A stretch of 64,000 nt of DNA from assembly GCA_017302715.1 (NCBI GenBank), contig JAFLCD010000006.1:1-64000 (forward strand), written 5' to 3'. The translations under genes and the position numbers were made by a program. Positions 46,539-58,669 of this stretch are shown here, piece after piece (the stretch's first letter is position 1; each line of letters starts with the position of its first letter). This DNA comes from Deltaproteobacteria bacterium (GTDB lineage: Bacteria > Bdellovibrionota > UBA2394). The notes under the pieces were generated by a model. It did no database searches and was not told where the DNA came from. It saw nothing but the letters and a program-made list of their open reading frames with translations.

Positions 46539-47532
46539 TAAAGGTAACGCGGCTCAGACCTTTACGAGCGAAGATTCTCGAGTGGCTGCAAGAGATCAGC
46601 GATCTCTTTGGCATGATGCTTTTAAGCGTTTGGTTAAAAATCGCGCTGCTGTTGTTGGATTTATTTTTGTTGTTTCGATGGTGATTGCAGCGATTGTGGG
46701 CCCAAATATTTCGCAGTTTTCGTATGAGGAGCAAGATTATTCTCGAGTAAACAATCCGCCTTTCGTGATGGATATTCAAAAGTTTAGCCAAGAAAAATTT
46801 GTCGATTTGATTCCAGAAGATTTTGTAAAAATCGGCGGTGTTTATTTTAATCAACGACATTTTTTGGGAACGGATGACCTTGGCCGAGATTTGCTCGTGC
46901 GAATTTTGTACGGCGCTAGAATTTCTTTGGCCGTAGGATTTTTAGCCGCGATCGTCAGTTTATTTATTGGAGTTTTTTTTGGCGCTCTTGCGGGTTATGT
47001 CGGTGGCTTTGTGGATGCGCAAATTACTCGTCTCATTGATACGCTCTATGCGCTTCCGTATATGTTCTTCGTTATTTTGTTGATGGCTGTCGCGGGGCGG
47101 AGTTTTTATTTATTATTTATCGCGATCGGTGCCGTCTCATGGTTAACCACGGCTCGTATTGTGCGCGGACAAGTGATCTCTCTTAAAAATTCTGAATTCA
47201 TCGAAGCTGCTCGCGCGAGTGGAACAGGCCATGCAGGTATTTTATTTTATCACCTCATTCCAAATACAATTGGTCCGATTATTGTTTTTTTCTCGCTTTT
47301 GATTCCACGCGTGATGCTTGAAGAAGCTTTCTTAAGTTATCTTGGCCTTGGTGTGCAGGCGCCCATGTCTTCGTGGGGATCACTCGTTGCGGATGCACAA
47401 AACAATGTGACGCTTTATCCCTGGATGGTTATTTTTCCAGGTCTTGCTTTAACGCTAACGCTTTTTTCTTTAAATTTTTTCGGTGATGGGCTTCGGGATG
47501 CGCTCGATCCAAAACTCAAAGGTAAACAATGA
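46531..47532 (+). CDS. oppC: Oligopeptide ABC transporter permease
   Basis: 333 residues. After a soluble N-terminus and one helix (AAVVGFIFVVSMVIAAIVG), the DppBC-type permease domain carries LGTDDLGRDLLVRILYGARIS and the EAA loop EAARASGTGHAGILFYHLIPN. It pairs with OppB. The gene overlaps oppB at its start and oppD at its end (four bases). Confidence 0.96.
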   Translation: MTNKGNAAQTFTSEDSRVAARDQRSLWHDAFKRLVKNRAAVVGFIFVVSMVIAAIVGPNISQFSYEEQDYSRVNNPPFVMDIQKFSQEKFVDLIPEDFVKIGGVYFNQRHFLGTDDLGRDLLVRILYGARISLAVGFLAAIVSLFIGVFFGALAGYVGGFVDAQITRLIDTLYALPYMFFVILLMAVAGRSFYLLFIAIGAVSWLTTARIVRGQVISLKNSEFIEAARASGTGHAGILFYHLIPNTIGPIIVFFSLLIPRVMLEEAFLSYLGLGVQAPMSSWGSLVADAQNNVTLYPWMVIFPGLALTLTLFSLNFFGDGLRDALDPKLKGKQ

Positions 47533-48542
47533 AATTGCTCGAAGTAAAAAATCTCGGCGTAGAATTTCATACAGACGAAGGCATTGTTCGCGCAGCTGAC
47601 AATATTTCTTTTGATCTTGAGCAAGGAGAAGTTCTTGGAATCGTAGGAGAGAGCGGTAGCGGAAAATCCGTAACTTGTTTGGCTATGATGGGATTGCTTC
47701 CCATGCCTCCTGCAAAAATCACTTCGGGCGAAGTTCTTTTTAATAAACGAGATCTCTTAAAACTTTCTGAAGCGAGAATGCGCGCGATTCGCGGCAAAGA
47801 TATCTCGATGATTTTTCAAGATCCGTTTACCTCGCTTAATCCGTATTTAAAAATTTCGACTCAGTTGATGGAAGTTTTAAAAACTCATGCGCATACGATG
47901 ACCTATGCGGAGTCGAAACGACGATGCATTGAAGTTCTTGAGCAGCTTGGAGTTCCTGAACCTGAAATTCGTTTTAATTCTTATCCTCACCAACTTTCTG
48001 GCGGATTAAAACAACGGATCATGATTGCGATGAGTTTACTTTTGCAGCCAAAAATTTTGATCGCTGATGAGCCGACCACGGCTTTGGATGTAACGATTCA
48101 GGCTCAGATTTTAGATCTACTTAAAGACATCAATAAAAAACACGGCACCTCGATTATCTTGATTACGCATGACTTAGGCGTGGTCGCGGATCTCTGTCAC
48201 AAAATTCAAGTGATGTACGGAGGTCGGTTAGCGGAGCAAGGTGATGTGGATGATATTTTTTATCGCACCCGACATCCTTATACGAAGGGACTTTTGAATT
48301 CGATTCCAAGTCTCGATATTGAGCCAGGTTCAAAATTGAAACCCATTCCTGGATCGCCCCCCGATTTAACGGCGCTCGGAGATTTCTGCGCTTTTTCTCC
48401 TCGATGTTCGAAAGTTCAAGAAAAATGCAGAACGAAGCGACCTGAGCGAACGCATGAAACGGGCCAGCATGTTTACGAATGTTTTTTTCCCTATGAAACC
48501 GATCAATTAGGAAATGCAGGAGATCGACGTGTCGGCAGCTAA
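47529..48542 (+). CDS. oppD: Oligopeptide ABC transporter ATP-binding protein
   Basis: 337 residues. Walker A is GESGSGKS, the signature is LSGGLKQR (not the usual LSGGMRQR), Walker B is ILIADEPTT, followed by ITHDLGVVA. The C-terminal oligopeptide/dipeptide domain has RHPYTKGLLNSIPSLD and four cysteines of the likely Fe-S type in FCAFSPRC...EKC...YEC, a pattern known in some members of the family. It couples ATP use to peptide import. Confidence 0.96.
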   Translation: MKLLEVKNLGVEFHTDEGIVRAADNISFDLEQGEVLGIVGESGSGKSVTCLAMMGLLPMPPAKITSGEVLFNKRDLLKLSEARMRAIRGKDISMIFQDPFTSLNPYLKISTQLMEVLKTHAHTMTYAESKRRCIEVLEQLGVPEPEIRFNSYPHQLSGGLKQRIMIAMSLLLQPKILIADEPTTALDVTIQAQILDLLKDINKKHGTSIILITHDLGVVADLCHKIQVMYGGRLAEQGDVDDIFYRTRHPYTKGLLNSIPSLDIEPGSKLKPIPGSPPDLTALGDFCAFSPRCSKVQEKCRTKRPERTHETGQHVYECFFPYETDQLGNAGDRRVGS

Positions 48543-49509
48543 TCTTCTCGATGTCAACGATCTGAAAGTTCACTTTCCTGTTACGCGTGGAAGTTTTTTT
48601 AAACGCGAGAAGCGCGTTGTTCACGCTGTTGACGGTGTGACCTTTACTTTAAAAGAGGGCGAAACTTTAGGCCTCGTTGGAGAGAGTGGTTGTGGCAAAT
48701 CCACAACAGCTCGAGCGATTTGTCAGCTTCTTCGTACAACGGATGGTCAAATTTTATTTGAAGGCGTGGATTTGCGGCCGCTGACCTGGAATCAAGTTAA
48801 GCCTTATCGAAAAAACTTTCAGATGGTTTTTCAAAATCCATTTAGCTCGCTTGATCCTCGTATGACGATCGGAAGTATTTTAAGTGAACCGCTTAAACAT
48901 CTCATGGATCTTTCTCGAGCTGAGCGCAAAGAGCGAGTGATGGGACTTCTTAAAGAAGTGAATTTGAATGCCAAATTCGTAAATCGATATCCTCACGAAT
49001 TTTCTGGCGGACAACGTCAGCGTATCAATATTGCGAGAGCTCTCGCGGTTTCGCCAAAGCTGATTGTTCTCGATGAACCTGTTTCGGCTCTCGATGTCTC
49101 GATTCAAGCCCAGATCATTAATTTACTTCAAGACCTGCAGCAGAAATTCAAAATGGCTTATCTTTTTATCGCTCACGATTTATCGGTGGTAAAAACTTTA
49201 AGTCATCGAGTCGCGGTGATGTATTTAGGAAAAATTGTAGAGATCGGCGAGACTCGCGAGCTCTATCAAAATCCAAAGCATCCTTATACTCAGGCGTTGA
49301 TGTCTGCAGTTCCGATTCCAGATCCAATCAAAGAGAAAAAGCGCGCTCGCATTCCGCTCAAGGGAGAAATTCCTTCGCCGATTGATTTGCCAAGCGGTTG
49401 TACATTTCATCCACGTTGCCCCATCGCTCAAGATCGCTGCCGTGTAGAAGTTCCTAAACTTCGCAAGCTTTCAAACGGTTCTGTAGCTTCTTGTCACTTC
49501 GCTGAGTAA
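48529..49509 (+). CDS. oppF: Oligopeptide ABC transporter ATP-binding protein
   Basis: About 326 residues. The start is set at GTG 48529 because AGGAG (48517-48521) is well placed and the conserved NLLDVNDLKVHFPV follows; an ATG at 48514 is also in frame. Walker A GESGCGKST, signature FSGGQRQR, Walker B LIVLDEPVSALD. The C-terminus has the same cysteine pattern as OppD (CTFHPRC, DRC, SCHF). It overlaps the end of oppD by 14 bases and closes the operon. Confidence 0.96.
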   Translation: MSAANLLDVNDLKVHFPVTRGSFFKREKRVVHAVDGVTFTLKEGETLGLVGESGCGKSTTARAICQLLRTTDGQILFEGVDLRPLTWNQVKPYRKNFQMVFQNPFSSLDPRMTIGSILSEPLKHLMDLSRAERKERVMGLLKEVNLNAKFVNRYPHEFSGGQRQRINIARALAVSPKLIVLDEPVSALDVSIQAQIINLLQDLQQKFKMAYLFIAHDLSVVKTLSHRVAVMYLGKIVEIGETRELYQNPKHPYTQALMSAVPIPDPIKEKKRARIPLKGEIPSPIDLPSGCTFHPRCPIAQDRCRVEVPKLRKLSNGSVASCHFAE

Positions 49510-50670
49510 TTAAATCTTCGAACCTGTTCCAATCAGAGTGATCGGATGAGCTGCGGCGTAGACTCCGTCTTTGTTTCCTTTTTTGACGTAGTACATGGCT
49601 TTGTCGGCGGCAGAAATAATTTGATCGATGGTTTTTCCATCTTCAGGAAAAGTCGCGATGCCAAAACTAGCGGTGGCTTTGATATTGAGATGTTTTGTTT
49701 TTAAAAAAACATGTGAATGCAATGTATCGAGTGCGCGTTCTACAAAAGTGACAGCTTCTTTTTTTGTGGTCTTAGGAAGCACAAGCACGAATTCGTCTCC
49801 TCCGTACCGAATGGCCACGTCAGATAAGCGAACGAGTGAAAGAAAAAATTCTCCGAATTCTTTCAGCAGTTGCGAGCCGACCATATGCCCGTGCTGGTCG
49901 TTCACTTTTTTAAAATTGTCGATATCGATGAACACAACCGAGAGTGCTTCTTTGTATCTTTCGCCGCGCGCAAGCTCACGCTCTAAAACTAAATGCAAGT
50001 ATCGCGAATTATAGAGCTTGGTTAAGTCGTCCGTAACAGTGAGTTCTTGAACGTGCTTAAAGTTTCGCGCGTTCTCGACCGCGATAGCGAGATAGTCACT
50101 AAAAGTTTCAAGCAATCGAAATTGTTCGATAGAAAAAACTTTTTCATTTTTCTCGGTGAAGAAGGCGATTAATCCCAAAACAGATCCTCGAGACATGATC
50201 GGTAGTACGATCAAGCTAGTGGGATTTTTAGAGACGAGAGCATCCACCTCGGCATCGAAGAGGGGATCTTTTTTTGGATTTAAAAAGAGCTCGCCTTTAC
50301 CGCGTTCTAAACATCGGCCTAAAATTCCTCGGCCCAATGTGAATGAATTTTTTTTGTCAGCAATTTCTTTAGGAAATTCATAGAAAAATTCATTCGAAGC
50401 TTCGTCTAAAAAAACGAGAGCAAAGTGTTGGCAGTTAACAAGATGTCCCAGTTTTTCAACGACGATTTTTAAAACTTCCGAGAGATCGAGAGAAGAAGTG
50501 AGGGTTTTTCCGAGTGAATCAAAGATACGGAGCTTTTCGACCGTCTGACGAAGTTCATCGATAATTTGATTTTCTGTCAAATGCATGGGGAAGGCTAAAT
50601 CCTGAGGAGCCTTCAAAGTCTTTTTAGGAGACTTCTTTGTAAGTAATGATTTTTTCGATATTTTTTTCAT
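49510..50670 (-). CDS. GAF-GGDEF diguanylate cyclase
   Basis: 386 residues. A Lys-rich N-terminus is followed by a GAF sensor domain (about 40-195; LKIVVEKLGHLVNCQHFALVF) and a GGDEF domain (about 210-375) with intact active site YGGDEF. An RxxD product-inhibition site (RLSD) lies five residues before it. So it should make cyclic di-GMP and be limited by it. No membrane segment is seen, so a cytoplasmic signal is sensed. It converges with oppF, stop to stop. Confidence 0.94.
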   Translation of the reverse strand: MKKISKKSLLTKKSPKKTLKAPQDLAFPMHLTENQIIDELRQTVEKLRIFDSLGKTLTSSLDLSEVLKIVVEKLGHLVNCQHFALVFLDEASNEFFYEFPKEIADKKNSFTLGRGILGRCLERGKGELFLNPKKDPLFDAEVDALVSKNPTSLIVLPIMSRGSVLGLIAFFTEKNEKVFSIEQFRLLETFSDYLAIAVENARNFKHVQELTVTDDLTKLYNSRYLHLVLERELARGERYKEALSVVFIDIDNFKKVNDQHGHMVGSQLLKEFGEFFLSLVRLSDVAIRYGGDEFVLVLPKTTKKEAVTFVERALDTLHSHVFLKTKHLNIKATASFGIATFPEDGKTIDQIISAADKAMYYVKKGNKDGVYAAAHPITLIGTGSKI

Positions 50671-50746
50671 GCAGATAAAGAGTCTTTATTTTTCTATCTT
50701 AAAAGATTATCACTTCTTATTATAAGGTTTTTAGCGGACTAACGCG

Positions 50747-53417
<2,671 letters not shown>

Positions 53418-53431
53418 GCAACGCTTTTGAA

Positions 53432-54793
53432 TTAAGAATTTCTACATTCAGGCGCTAATTTTGGAAGAATTTTAAGATCCAAAATTTCTTTTGCAGAATC
53501 TATAGAACTTCTTTTCTTTGCGTTAGGTGCTTTGGCTTTCTCAGCCATTCGAGCTTCATAAACCGACATCATGGTTCTTAAAGTTTCTGGCTCAGAAGGT
53601 ATTGCGATATATTGAGCTTCTTCAAAATCTTTTAGCGTCATCGCAACAGGTGAAGCTTTTTCAGCGGTTGTTCCATTTCGATAAACAATCACGATACTAT
53701 TTGTACTCGCTAAAACAGGCGAAACATTTGTCGCACTGAGAGTGATGTGGTCAGAATTCTCTCCTCTTTGAAAAGCTAAAGTTTTTCCGCCGCCTTCTTT
53801 AGGAAATCCATTTAGTGTCATGGATCGACTAGCGAGCAGCCTTTTGAAATCTTCCACTTCGGGGCTTGGTTTCAGTACGTAGGTTGGAGTGATTACTATT
53901 TTATTTTGATCAATTCGTTCAATCGTATCTTTAAGTTCGGCGATATTATCATCACTTAAATTTTCGGTTTCTAAAATTTCAACTAATTGCTTTCTTAAGC
54001 CGGCAAAGTCATATTGCTTTCGCAATTCTTCTTCCGTAAAAATTTTAACGACATCTTTTCCATTTTGTCTTACGTAGCGAGCAATATTGATTTTCAAAAC
54101 ATCATAGTTTTTGCCATCTACCATTTCGGTTGCAATAGCAGGTATGAAAATTCTTCCTGTAAAAGTTCGGCCTCTCAAAAACGTATCCAAATATTCTTTA
54201 TCGATCGGTAATTTGAATTCTCTATCCATCGTATAATTTTCAGAAAAGCGTTTGGTGTATTCATCGGTAGAAGTTTTATAAAATTCTTCGAGTTCTTTTC
54301 CAAATTCGTCGCTTCTCTGTTTGGCTTGAGCGGCGTTCATCACGACGTGGATGGTGGGAAAATTAGGGTCAACTTTAGGTATTTCTTTTTGACCGCGTTT
54401 GCCTGAATCATAAATAGAATAAATAAAATGTGCTCGGTCATAAGCGGTTCCGTTTTCAAAATTGAGCTCTAAGCCTTTATTTTTTTTCACCCATGAATCG
54501 AGCGATTCTAAAAGCGCGGGTGTAAGTTGTGTGCTCATTTTATCGGCCATCGCAGTACCTTGGTCGACTGTTGCAGCAGCACCCGCCGCTTTGATCTTTG
54601 AAACAAATTGTTTGTAAGTATTGATTGGTCCTTGGTTGGCTTCTAAATCTCGTGTCGCAGGATCTAAATAGTATCTTCGACCTTTTTCAATGTCGCCGAA
54701 GCGATTGATCGTTGAAACTTCGCCATTGTTTTGAGCGAAGGTCATTTGAATGGCCAAAAGTCCTGTTAAGCTTACAAAATATTTTAAGTTCAT
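53432..54793 (-). CDS. Secreted protein of unknown function
   Basis: 453 residues. AAGGGAG precedes the ATG, and the signal peptide is plain (FVSLTGLLAIQMTFA, cleavage before QNNG). The mature protein is a mix of helices and strands without recognised family. Near residues 340-385 a stretch of hydrophobic beta type (HITLSATNVSPVLAS, IVIVYRNGTTA) may form a domain. The last Cys is in the final residues (PECRNS). It is a single gene; the divergent space before rsmD holds the 31-bp inverted repeat. Confidence 0.78.
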   Translation of the reverse strand: MNLKYFVSLTGLLAIQMTFAQNNGEVSTINRFGDIEKGRRYYLDPATRDLEANQGPINTYKQFVSKIKAAGAAATVDQGTAMADKMSTQLTPALLESLDSWVKKNKGLELNFENGTAYDRAHFIYSIYDSGKRGQKEIPKVDPNFPTIHVVMNAAQAKQRSDEFGKELEEFYKTSTDEYTKRFSENYTMDREFKLPIDKEYLDTFLRGRTFTGRIFIPAIATEMVDGKNYDVLKINIARYVRQNGKDVVKIFTEEELRKQYDFAGLRKQLVEILETENLSDDNIAELKDTIERIDQNKIVITPTYVLKPSPEVEDFKRLLASRSMTLNGFPKEGGGKTLAFQRGENSDHITLSATNVSPVLASTNSIVIVYRNGTTAEKASPVAMTLKDFEEAQYIAIPSEPETLRTMMSVYEARMAEKAKAPNAKKRSSIDSAKEILDLKILPKLAPECRNS

Positions 54794-54930
54794 AATTTTC
54801 TCCCTTGGGTGACGTGTAAATCTGCCCCCAAGCTTAAGAAAGCAAAGACCATGCCAGGCTAAGCCCTTGTTTTAATGGGCTTCTGCGCCGGTTTCGCGTT
54901 TATGGCTGCGACCTCGATGTCCCAGGGAGG

Positions 54931-55006
54931 GGGGTCGGGTCGGAAAGGTGCCAGGTCAGCTGTAAAATCTAACTTAGCTGACCTGGCACCTTTCCGACCC
55001 GACCCC
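54931..55006. repeat. Perfect 31-bp inverted repeat (REP/MITE-like element)
   Basis: Bases 54931-54961 and 54976-55006 are exact reverse complements over 31 bases, with a 14-base AT-rich loop between. The arms contain GGTGCCAGGTCAGC and GGGTCGGGTCGG and are much more GC-rich than the surroundings. A similar GGTGCC/GGCACC core is common in bacterial REP-like palindromes. It lies between two divergent genes (secreted protein and rsmD), so it is not a shared terminator. The strict identity suggests a mobile or recently copied element. Confidence 0.9.
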
Positions 55007-55063
55007 TTAAATTTTCGCGGCCTCCTAGACCTTTTAAAATGACTCGAATATATAGAGATTTAA

Positions 55064-55636
55064 ATGATTCGTATTATTTCAGGACAGTGGGGAGGGCAGA
55101 ATATCGCTGCGAAACCTTCCCCTAAAATGCGCCCCACTTCGGACAAAGTTCGCGAGGCTCTTTTTTCGCAACTCGAAGCTCGTTGGATTACATCGTGGGA
55201 AGACATCGTGGTGCTCGATTTATTTGCAGGCTCTGGCGCGTTTGGTTTTGAAGCGCTTTCGCGTGGCGCCTCGTTTGCTACTTTTGTCGATCACCATTTG
55301 CAAACGGTGAAAGCCATAGAATCGGCAGCAAAAAATTTTGAAACGACTGAGAAAGTCGAAATTCTTTGCAAGGGTTCACTTGAAGCCATTCGTTGGCTTT
55401 ATAATCGTGGCACCAAATTCGATTTGATTTTTTTAGATCCTCCCTATCGAGAAGATTGGGTGCTTGCGACTTTAAATTCTCTCGCTGATTACCCACTACT
55501 TAAGAAAAAAGGGCTCGTGATCGCCGAATACGATAAGCGCGAAGCGGTCTCTCAAGTCGAAGCGGTGTGGAAGCAAGAAGATGCACGACGGTACGGTGAT
55601 ACCACTTTAGCTTTTTTCACTCCGAAGGATCTTTAA
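55064..55636 (+). CDS. rsmD: 16S rRNA (guanine-966-N2) methyltransferase
   Basis: 190 residues. RsmD methylates G966 of 16S rRNA with SAM. Motifs: IRIISGQWGGQ at the start, PTSDKVREALFSQL, SAM-binding LDLFAGSGAFGFEALSRGA and catalytic FDLIFLDPPYRED. It is the first gene of a tight group with purM, purN and two further genes. Confidence 0.95.
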   Translation: MIRIISGQWGGQNIAAKPSPKMRPTSDKVREALFSQLEARWITSWEDIVVLDLFAGSGAFGFEALSRGASFATFVDHHLQTVKAIESAAKNFETTEKVEILCKGSLEAIRWLYNRGTKFDLIFLDPPYREDWVLATLNSLADYPLLKKKGLVIAEYDKREAVSQVEAVWKQEDARRYGDTTLAFFTPKDL

Positions 55637-55638
55637 TC

Positions 55639-56664
55639 GTGGATTATCGAGACGCCGGAGTAGATCGAGACGCCGCGTATGCTTTTGTCGATGATTTAAA
55701 AACCAAAGTTAAAAAAACAAAACGCGAAGAAGTCTTAGGTGAGCTTGGAGATTTTGGCGGATTTTTTTCTGCGCCTAAACATATGAAAAATCCGATTTGG
55801 GTTGCGGCCACCGATGGTGTGGGCACTAAATTGATGCTTGCCGAAGAGGCGATGAAAGATTTTGGTCCGAAGTTTCACCACGCCATGGGGCAAGATGCTG
55901 TTGCGATGTGTGTGAACGATTTGATTGCATGTCGAGCAGAGCCGATTATTTTTTTGGATTATCTTGCCACCGGAAAACTCAATCCAGAAGTTTTAAATTT
56001 TTTACTTGAAGGAATCGTCGACGCTTGCGCTGAATCGGGTTGCGCATTGATCGGCGGTGAAACCGCGCAGATGCCAGGATTTTATCCAGGCGGTCGTTAT
56101 GATGTCGCAGGATTTTCTGTCGGAGTTTTAGAAAAGGAACACCGAATGAGCATCGATGCCGCTGTTCCTGGGGATTTAATTTTTGGAATGGAATCTGTTG
56201 GATTTCATAGCAATGGCTTTTCTTTAGTCAGAAAAGTTTTGGCCGATCAAAATTGGAAGCTAACTGATTCTTTTGAAGGCTCCACTTTAGCAGAAGTTTT
56301 ATTGAAGCCGACTCGTTTATACGTAAAGCCTTTGCTTCAAATTTTTTCTGCAGTGAATATCAAAGCCGCAGCTCATATCACCGGCGGGGGATTGATCGAC
56401 AATCTCTCTCGAGGAGTGAATGAGTCTAAAGTGAGTTTAATAGTCGATCCAAAAACTATTCCAGTGCCCTCCGTAATGAGAAAGTTTTGCGAGGCTGCGA
56501 AATTATCTCTTAAAGAAAGTTTTTCAACTTGGAATATGGGCATTGGATTTTGTTTTATAATTTCACCTGAGGATGAAAAAAAGATTCCTCAGATCCCTGG
56601 ATTTAAAATTCATAAAATTGGCCAAGTCGAAGCTAAAAAATCCGAAGCGGTTATTTTGGCATGA
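55639..56664 (+). CDS. purM: Phosphoribosylformylglycinamidine cyclo-ligase
   Basis: 341 residues starting with GTG two bases after the rsmD stop. PurM closes the imidazole ring in purine synthesis with ATP. It shows DYRDAGVDRDA, FGGFFSAPKHMKNPIWVAATDGVGTK in overlapping parts, CALIGGETAQMPGFY and AHITGGGLIDNLSR. Overlaps purN by four bases. Confidence 0.97.
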   Translation: MDYRDAGVDRDAAYAFVDDLKTKVKKTKREEVLGELGDFGGFFSAPKHMKNPIWVAATDGVGTKLMLAEEAMKDFGPKFHHAMGQDAVAMCVNDLIACRAEPIIFLDYLATGKLNPEVLNFLLEGIVDACAESGCALIGGETAQMPGFYPGGRYDVAGFSVGVLEKEHRMSIDAAVPGDLIFGMESVGFHSNGFSLVRKVLADQNWKLTDSFEGSTLAEVLLKPTRLYVKPLLQIFSAVNIKAAAHITGGGLIDNLSRGVNESKVSLIVDPKTIPVPSVMRKFCEAAKLSLKESFSTWNMGIGFCFIISPEDEKKIPQIPGFKIHKIGQVEAKKSEAVILA

Positions 56665-57239
56665 TCCGATGGGCCGTTTTTGTTTCGGGTGAGGGCAGTA
56701 ACCTTCAGCATTTCTTAAATCTCGAAAAATTTTCGCTTAAACAAAATAAAATAGTTTGCGTAATTGCCGATCGAGAATGCCGTGCGGTTGAGCGCGCGAA
56801 GAAATCCAAGAAAAAAACTGCCGTCATTGAGCCCGGCCCAGCTTTTTCAAAACAAGTTTTAAAGTTTTTAAAAGCTGAAAAAGTCGACGCGATTTTTTTG
56901 TTAGGTTTTATGAGAATTTTAAAACCCGATTTTTTGGCAACCTTTCAAAAACCTATCGTTAATTTACATCCGAGTTGGCTTCCTCATTACAAAGGCAAAG
57001 ATGCCATTCAAAAAGCCTATGAAGCAGAAGAAGATTTTATGGGAGTGAGTTTGCATCATGTAGTCGCAGAGGTGGACGCCGGAGAAATTTTGAGACAAAT
57101 CAGCTTTCCTGTGAAGAATTCGGACGGATCCAGACCAAGTTTAAGTGAAATCACCGAGCGAACTCATGAATTTGAAAGAAAAATCGTCTCAGATTATTTG
57201 TTCGACCTTGAAAGAATTTCTTCTTTTCGCAAAGATTAA
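56661..57239 (+). CDS. purN: Phosphoribosylglycinamide formyltransferase
   Basis: 192 residues. PurN transfers a formyl group from 10-formyl-THF. VFVSGEGSNLQHFL opens the nucleotide site; the catalytic region reads VNLHPSWLPHYKGKDAIQKA, with the conserved Asn-His pair, and SLHHVVAEVDAGEIL supplies the Asp. It is slightly divergent from E. coli (VSGEGSN for VSGNGSN). It overlaps purM at its start and is five bases from the next gene. Confidence 0.95.
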   Translation: MIRWAVFVSGEGSNLQHFLNLEKFSLKQNKIVCVIADRECRAVERAKKSKKKTAVIEPGPAFSKQVLKFLKAEKVDAIFLLGFMRILKPDFLATFQKPIVNLHPSWLPHYKGKDAIQKAYEAEEDFMGVSLHHVVAEVDAGEILRQISFPVKNSDGSRPSLSEITERTHEFERKIVSDYLFDLERISSFRKD

Positions 57240-57244
57240 GGTTC

Positions 57245-58627
57245 ATGAGCAAGGTGCGCTACGACGTCGCAATTTTAGGAGATTCTCAGCCAGAAGGTTT
57301 ATTAGTTGCCGCGGGTTTAGTTCGAAAAGGTTTATCTGTTGTTATTATTCCTTCTTCCGCTTTGGATGAACTTCCTTCCGAAGATTTATGGCCCATGATT
57401 TTACCCGCTCAAGTCGGTTCAAGAAGACTAGATGACCTGCTTTTTCGTGCCGGGTTTTTTAGACTAGAAGATTCGGGTCTTGTGGCATCGTCTTTTGAAT
57501 CTCAGACCGTGCTTAAAAAAAATCGCCTCAGTTTCGATGGAAGTTTTCAAAGATTTTCAAGTGAACTTCAAAGAGAATTTCCGCAGTGGGCCGATACGCT
57601 TATTGACCTTTGGGAGTCAGCTAAAAAATCGACAGAGAAAAATTTAAGACGAGCCGCTGCCGAGATCGAAAGCATTCAGAAACGTGATCCTGCCTTTAGA
57701 GAATGGATGAAGGCTGAACTTATTTCTTCATTGCATCCGACTTCGAAAGAAGATTTTTCGTCGCTTTATCGACGATGGTTGGATTATGCGACGAAGCAAG
57801 GAACAAAAGTTTACCGTATTGATCCAAAACTTCGTCAGCCCTTTACGAGCTTTTTGCTCGATCATTGCCGAAAGTGGGGAGCCCATATTTGGACAGAAGC
57901 TTTTCAGCTGAAGATGTCTTTTTCATCTGTGCAACTTTCGCCTACAACGACCAGTCGATATTTAATTTTAAATGGCGCCGGTGGTGGACGTTATCTCTCC
58001 AAAAATGTTCTTAAAAATTCTACGGCCGAGACCAAACAAAAGTTGAATGAAAAATTGCATCAGTGGATGTATCTCGATCGCATTGAGTGCAATCTCTCTG
58101 CGATTCCTGAGCCACTTCAAGAATTTTGCCACATTGATTTTGGACTTTCGGTTGCTGGCCAACCTTCGGAGCGACATCTTTTTACGATTCGCGATCCACT
58201 TCGCCAAGAAGCGGTTTTGCTCATAGGCTCATGGTTGCCTTTTGAAGATGGAAAAGCTTGGGCCTCTCAAATTGAAATGGGAAGGCAATCGCTTTTAAAA
58301 TTGGCACCTTTTATTCCAGCATCTTCATTCAAGCCGATTCCTTCTTTGTTAGATCTCACAGAGATGCGAGGAGAGTGTGTTCGACGTGGACAAGCGGATC
58401 GACTGATTCCCACTGTTGAAAAAACTTCGAGCTTTAAGAAAATTTTAAAATCATTTACAGGTCTCGCTAAATTTTCAAATTTACCTTACTCGCCTTACCG
58501 AAGAGTTTTTGCGGTGTCGCCGCATTATTTGCCTTATCGCAACAGAACAGCGAGTTTGGAAGAATCCTTAAAGCTTCTGGATTACTTTGATAAGAAACGC
58601 CAGAAGCTCTCCGCAGCGTCATCTTAG
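57245..58627 (+). CDS. FAD/NAD-binding-like protein with degenerate nucleotide motif
   Basis: 460 residues. The start YDVAILGDSQPEGLLVAAGL has the strand-turn-helix form of an FAD-binding Rossmann unit, but the glycines of GxGxxG are mostly lost (GDSQPEG). The rest resembles an NAD(P)/FAD-dependent oxidoreductase only loosely. Possibly it has kept the fold without binding FAD, or it is a distant member. It is in the purine operon, five bases after purN; a link to purine synthesis is not shown. Confidence 0.72.
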   Translation: MSKVRYDVAILGDSQPEGLLVAAGLVRKGLSVVIIPSSALDELPSEDLWPMILPAQVGSRRLDDLLFRAGFFRLEDSGLVASSFESQTVLKKNRLSFDGSFQRFSSELQREFPQWADTLIDLWESAKKSTEKNLRRAAAEIESIQKRDPAFREWMKAELISSLHPTSKEDFSSLYRRWLDYATKQGTKVYRIDPKLRQPFTSFLLDHCRKWGAHIWTEAFQLKMSFSSVQLSPTTTSRYLILNGAGGGRYLSKNVLKNSTAETKQKLNEKLHQWMYLDRIECNLSAIPEPLQEFCHIDFGLSVAGQPSERHLFTIRDPLRQEAVLLIGSWLPFEDGKAWASQIEMGRQSLLKLAPFIPASSFKPIPSLLDLTEMRGECVRRGQADRLIPTVEKTSSFKKILKSFTGLAKFSNLPYSPYRRVFAVSPHYLPYRNRTASLEESLKLLDYFDKKRQKLSAASS

Positions 58628-58633
58628 GGCGCC

Positions 58634-58663
58634 TTTACTCGCGCAAAGATCGCGAGTTATAAT
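58634..58663 (+). promoter_or_regulatory. Possible promoter for a leaderless message
   Basis: TTTACT (58634-58639), 18 bases, then TATAAT (58658-58663). The start point, about seven bases on, coincides with the GTG at 58670. No ribosome site is present before this GTG. The 7-bp hairpin ACTCGCG/CGCGAGT (58637-58657) fills the spacer. Confidence 0.45.
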
Positions 58664-58669
58664 AAAACT

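Noticed and set aside
46471-46860. 129-codon minus-strand frame over oppB and oppC
   Set aside because: It is opposite conserved permease genes; composition is that of a shadow frame.
48163-48624. 153-codon minus-strand frame over oppD and oppF
   Set aside because: It is opposite two conserved ABC ATPases and has no ribosome site or motif.
54931-55006. Inverted repeat as an ordinary bidirectional terminator
   Set aside because: The flanking genes are divergent, so neither ends here, and the stem of 31 bases is far longer than needed.
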